Positions 60,900 through 64,000 of a DNA stretch of 64,000 bases are shown piece after piece; position 1 is the stretch's first letter; the number at the start of each line of letters is the position of its first letter. The DNA comes from Lineus longissimus (Eukaryota > Nemertea > Pilidiophora > Heteronemertea > Lineidae). The translations under genes and the position numbers were made by a program. The notes beneath the pieces are model-generated. The model saw nothing but the letters and a program-made list of their open reading frames with translations. It was not told where the DNA came from and searched no databases. The stretch lies in contig NC_088317.1 in the NCBI RefSeq assembly GCF_910592395.1, positions 17,966,039 to 18,030,038 on the forward strand. The letters run 5' to 3'.

Positions 60900-63262
60900 T
60901 TAGAACTTGCCAAACATGTGTAGTCAATGCATTGCTGTTTCATCACATTCATACGAAATATATTTCATTTTCCACTGGACCACTTATTGCTTATGACTTT
61001 GCCCCTTCAGTGGCAGCCAATTTCAAAACACACCCCGTATTCCAACACAGCATCAAGTGAAAATCTCGCAATTAAAGATCGATGTCACAATGATAAAGCA
61101 CGGCACTCACCGCGCATAAAAACCCACTTTCCTCATATCCGACTGCACAAGCTGCGATAACTCACAAATCATGCATAAAAATGGTGAGCGCTGAAATTTA
61201 CAAGCGACACACTTCATTTTTTAATATATTTAGTCATTACACTCAATAATCAAAACAATTAGATTTGATTAATTCAATTTCCCAAATGATTTATTTCATG
61301 TTGCTGTCACTTTTTGTAATGTGCTCTTTTTGAGATTTTGTCGGAATTTTGAGGAAATTAGAAAATCTGCCTTGATGATTCATTAATAACATAATAGGTC
61401 GTTATTCAGAAAACGTGGGCTGGGAGAAATCGAAATGAACATGATGAAATAACACAGAAAACATTTTAAGGTTAGCTGTCACAAAAGCGTATTTATCCGA
61501 TATTATTTTGATGGTAGACACAGACCTATTTCCATATCAAATGATATAGATTGAATGGAAAAACAATCACTTTTTTCTGCTGACTAGTATACTCCATTAG
61601 CCGAGGGATACCATTAAATATTACACCTGACTTGAATACCGAGTTTCCTCATCAGAGGCAATAATTGCTATAAATCTAAAATAATTCTTCTGTTAAAGTG
61701 TTCTCAAAGTGTTCTTCCATTTGCAAGAGTTGTATTTCTTTTTCACCCAAGAGTAGCCCCCAGTCTGTGTTACTTCCCCACGGGTAACCACCCTAAGCAT
61801 GTTTAGTTCAGAGAGTCCTGTCAAAACACAGTAAATTCGTTTTAGGAATTTTCCAAATAAAGTGGTTATTTACCCGAACTCAAATTGTTTGTTACATGTA
61901 CCAAACACAATCTATTGGTGACATTGCGTTTTCTAACCTAACCGAAGTTTTGAAGTGAGGCCAGCGCAACGCCATGGAATAAGCAATGATAAAATGTGGA
62001 GAAGTTTATCTCTTTCTAGTTGTCAATGGACTATTGGGAATCATCCACGGAAAAAGGTACACACCAGAAAAAAACAACGAATTCGCAACGCTGAATTTCC
62101 TTTTGCGCGAATATTTCAGCTTTCGCCTAACGCTATCAGAATACACCAAGGAAAGAGCTGTTATTTAATTAAAGTAATGCTAATTGAATCAAAGGATGAT
62201 TGTGGGTATCTCTTGATTGCGTTAGCTCGTGTTGTATTCGAGAGCTTTCGTTATCAGTTTCGTAGTAGTCCATCAATCATTTAAAGCTAAAATAGAATGC
62301 TTTAATTCAGAGAGTGAATGGCGATATCATTTCAAAACAGCCGGTAGATCATATATGTGTATGTTTTATGGCTGTGTGATAACTAATACTGGAGATATGA
62401 GTGAAAAACCTTGAAAAGTACAAGTAACGTCACATTTTGTGATGTCACATGTACTTTTATGTGTAGCGTGACAGTGAAGGCCATGATGCACTGAGGTGGC
62501 GCCATCATTTTGCAACCTGCAGTGAAATTTTGGTGTCGAATATGGCAGAACCGCACATCACATATCGTCTATTCTAAAAACTATGAACGGAATAGAAAGT
62601 GAACAAAAACAATCAGCAAACTGTGTTTCCTCCCTGAGCATCCGTACAGTCATCAATCAGAAAAAAAGTAATCACTCTTTTGAATTACTCAACACTTGGA
62701 ATTGCTATCAGTGTACGGAAGCGGACCAAGTTTGATTTCATCCAAGTTTTAAACTGTGCTGGTATGTTATGCAAGCATGGCCCCCAAGGCGCTGCACACA
62801 ATATTGGAAGTCAGATCGCGTGCAACAAATTTATCAACAGAAATCGCATAGATTCATTTGCGAGATTTACTGGTAATGTGCGACTTTCATTTTTCGAGTT
62901 TTTTTACATTATTTCACAATTTTAAGGATGCAAGTTGCAAAGAGATGAAAAAATAACATTCAGGCCTCCCGGAGGAATTGAATTTTCTTTCACTTTATCA
63001 GGTTACGTGGTGTGTAAACTAAATTTTATCAGCAAGCATTCGAGCAAATGCAATTGACGTAATTTTTTTGAAGTCGTGCTGAATGTGGTATCTGTAGGTG
63101 GTGGTGAGTTTAAGGCTAAATCTGATTTTGTCAAAGGTGACGGGAAAAAGTTGCAAAATCAATAAAAAAGTTGATACATGTCATAAGGTTGGGTACAAAC
63201 ATGATCTCATTTACAATTGTGTTTGCTATCTCAAACTAAGCCCTCCACGTTAGGACTCAGAG
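60900..63262. other. Gene-free stretch with one hairpin
   Basis: AT-rich DNA with no supportable gene. AATAAA occurs near 61,856, too far from the 60.9-kb stop for a confident link. A frame of 109 codons at 61,955-62,284 (+) is basic but has no recognised motif. The hairpin at 62,414-62,458 is listed separately. Confidence 0.5.
62414..62458. repeat. 20-bp-arm imperfect hairpin
   Basis: AAAAGTACAAGTAACGTCAC (62,414-62,433) pairs with the sequence at 62,439-62,458 (rc AAAAGTACATGTGACATCAC) across a 5-base loop, with three mismatches. The apex contains ACGTCA and TGATGTCA, resembling CREB/AP-1-type sites. It could be a remnant fold-back element or a short structured RNA. Confidence 0.75.
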
Positions 63263-63455
63263 GATCTTGCCAATGAAATCAGACGCCACAAGCTCAGGTG
63301 GCTTGGATATATCTCCGGATGTAGCACACCCAAAGGCAACCTGGAGAAGAACTATGTCCAACAAGTTAAATTTGATGGATCTGTCTCAGGACGAAACACA
63401 ACTGGCAGCAGAGAACAGAGAGCAATGGAGGGAAAGTGTTGTGGCCCACGAGTGA
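63263..63455 (+). pseudogene. LINE-type retrotransposon protein, C-terminal remnant
   Basis: The frame starting at 63,263 reads EIRRHKLRWLGYIS, matching the IRRRRLRWLGHV-type motif near the C terminus of many non-LTR retrotransposon reverse transcriptases. Near 63,320 the reading shifts by one base and continues in the overlapping frame as KATWRRTM, then LSQDETQLAAENREQWRESVVAH. These match the family's terminal pattern (TWRRTV...LSW.EA...A.DR..WR..V). The frameshift, shortened spacer and absence of the upstream polymerase show a dead 5'-truncated copy, normal for LINEs. The clade cannot be assigned from this piece. It lies in the sense orientation and ends in TGA at 63,453-63,455; no tail repeat was recognised. 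Confidence 0.75.
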
Positions 63456-64000
63456 TGAGAAGTTTCTAGTCCTGCAAATCTAAACATAATAGCCAACAGA
63501 GCATTTGTAAGTTCTGCTTAGCTGGTCAAAACAGAACCTAAAGGGATTTGGCTTCCCAGTTTCTTCAATATTGTAAATTCAGCTCGTGGCCATTTCCTCT
63601 TCTGCGTTTATCAGAAGAGCTGGCTAATAAAATTCTGACACCAATTTCGACAAGATCAATGTTGTTCAGACCTCTTTCACACCCTTCTGTTATTCTGAAG
63701 ATTACAACACAAATAATCTAATAGAAACCAAATTGGTGTGATCTTGTAGCCAAGTCGATTAGATTTGCGATATTTAAATTATGCACGAACCGTTGCAAAG
63801 GTTTGAAATCAATTTAGTCTGAATATCGTCTGAGACTCGATCATGATCGCGGACTGGCCAAAGTTAACTTATTCATGGGCAGCCTGCTTTCAGATGTACT
63901 CGACATTTAGTTCATTTCAATCAAAGATTATGCAAGGAAGGTTTCCAATCAGAACTATTAATATACATAGACATTCGTTTTAGCTGACAGAGTACATTTC
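63456..64000. other. Sequence after the LINE remnant
   Basis: No gene or repeat is supported. The sequence directly after the stop may be the 3' untranslated part of the retrotransposon, but its end could not be placed. Confidence 0.4.

Noticed and set aside
61856-61861. AATAAA as the polyadenylation signal of the 60.7-kb exon
   Set aside because: Almost 1 kb from the stop codon and common by chance in AT-rich DNA.

Overview
The window looks like eukaryotic, most likely animal, nuclear DNA. It is AT-rich and has no tightly packed genes, operons, Shine-Dalgarno-led reading frames, rRNA genes or intact tRNA genes. Every reading frame is short (none above about 140 codons). What structure there is consists of tandem repeats, hairpins, tRNA-derived sequence and transposon debris. 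The palindrome TACATGTA (11 copies), several AGGCCTA-type words and duplicated stretches containing AAGATGGCCGCC remind me of marine invertebrate genomes such as echinoderms, hemichordates, lancelets and molluscs. That assignment is an impression from memory, and the sequence alone does not fix the lineage. The window reads as intergenic or intronic DNA.

Layout. 1-8.9 kb is featureless apart from a small inverted repeat. 8.96-9.03 kb holds a degenerate tRNA-like sequence with A and B boxes. 12.9-13.4 kb holds a 10-bp tandem array followed by a degenerate array of roughly 100 bp. 20.3-20.8 kb is a dispersed repeat, and 21.3-22.1 kb is a long-unit (about 200-235 bp) degenerate tandem array. 26.77-27.40 kb is a striking 49-bp minisatellite with a second level of order. 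32.3 and 33.5 kb carry two MITE-like inverted-repeat elements. 35.1 kb has a minus-strand tRNA-derived sequence.

35.6-38.35 kb is the most structured part. It is a mosaic containing a 25-bp-arm perfect hairpin, a duplicated 60-bp segment, a probable non-autonomous DNA transposon bounded by inverted repeats, a 366-bp-offset internal duplication and a 132-bp direct repeat 1,985 bp apart. 41 kb has a diverged duplication. 47.1, 48.3-48.6, 49.55-49.77, 52.84-53.26, 54.09-54.32 and 59.5-59.7 kb hold further short arrays. 62.4 kb has a hairpin, and 63.26-63.46 kb is the decayed C-terminal end of a LINE-type retrotransposon protein.

Protein-coding evidence is weak. The best candidates are a possible terminal exon at 60,687-60,899 (+), a possible internal exon with an ideal donor at 58,772-58,887 (-) and an acidic/basic-rich frame at 43,879-44,163 (+). 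I do not recognise the family of any of them. No new multi-gene system is visible; the novelty is in repeat architecture.
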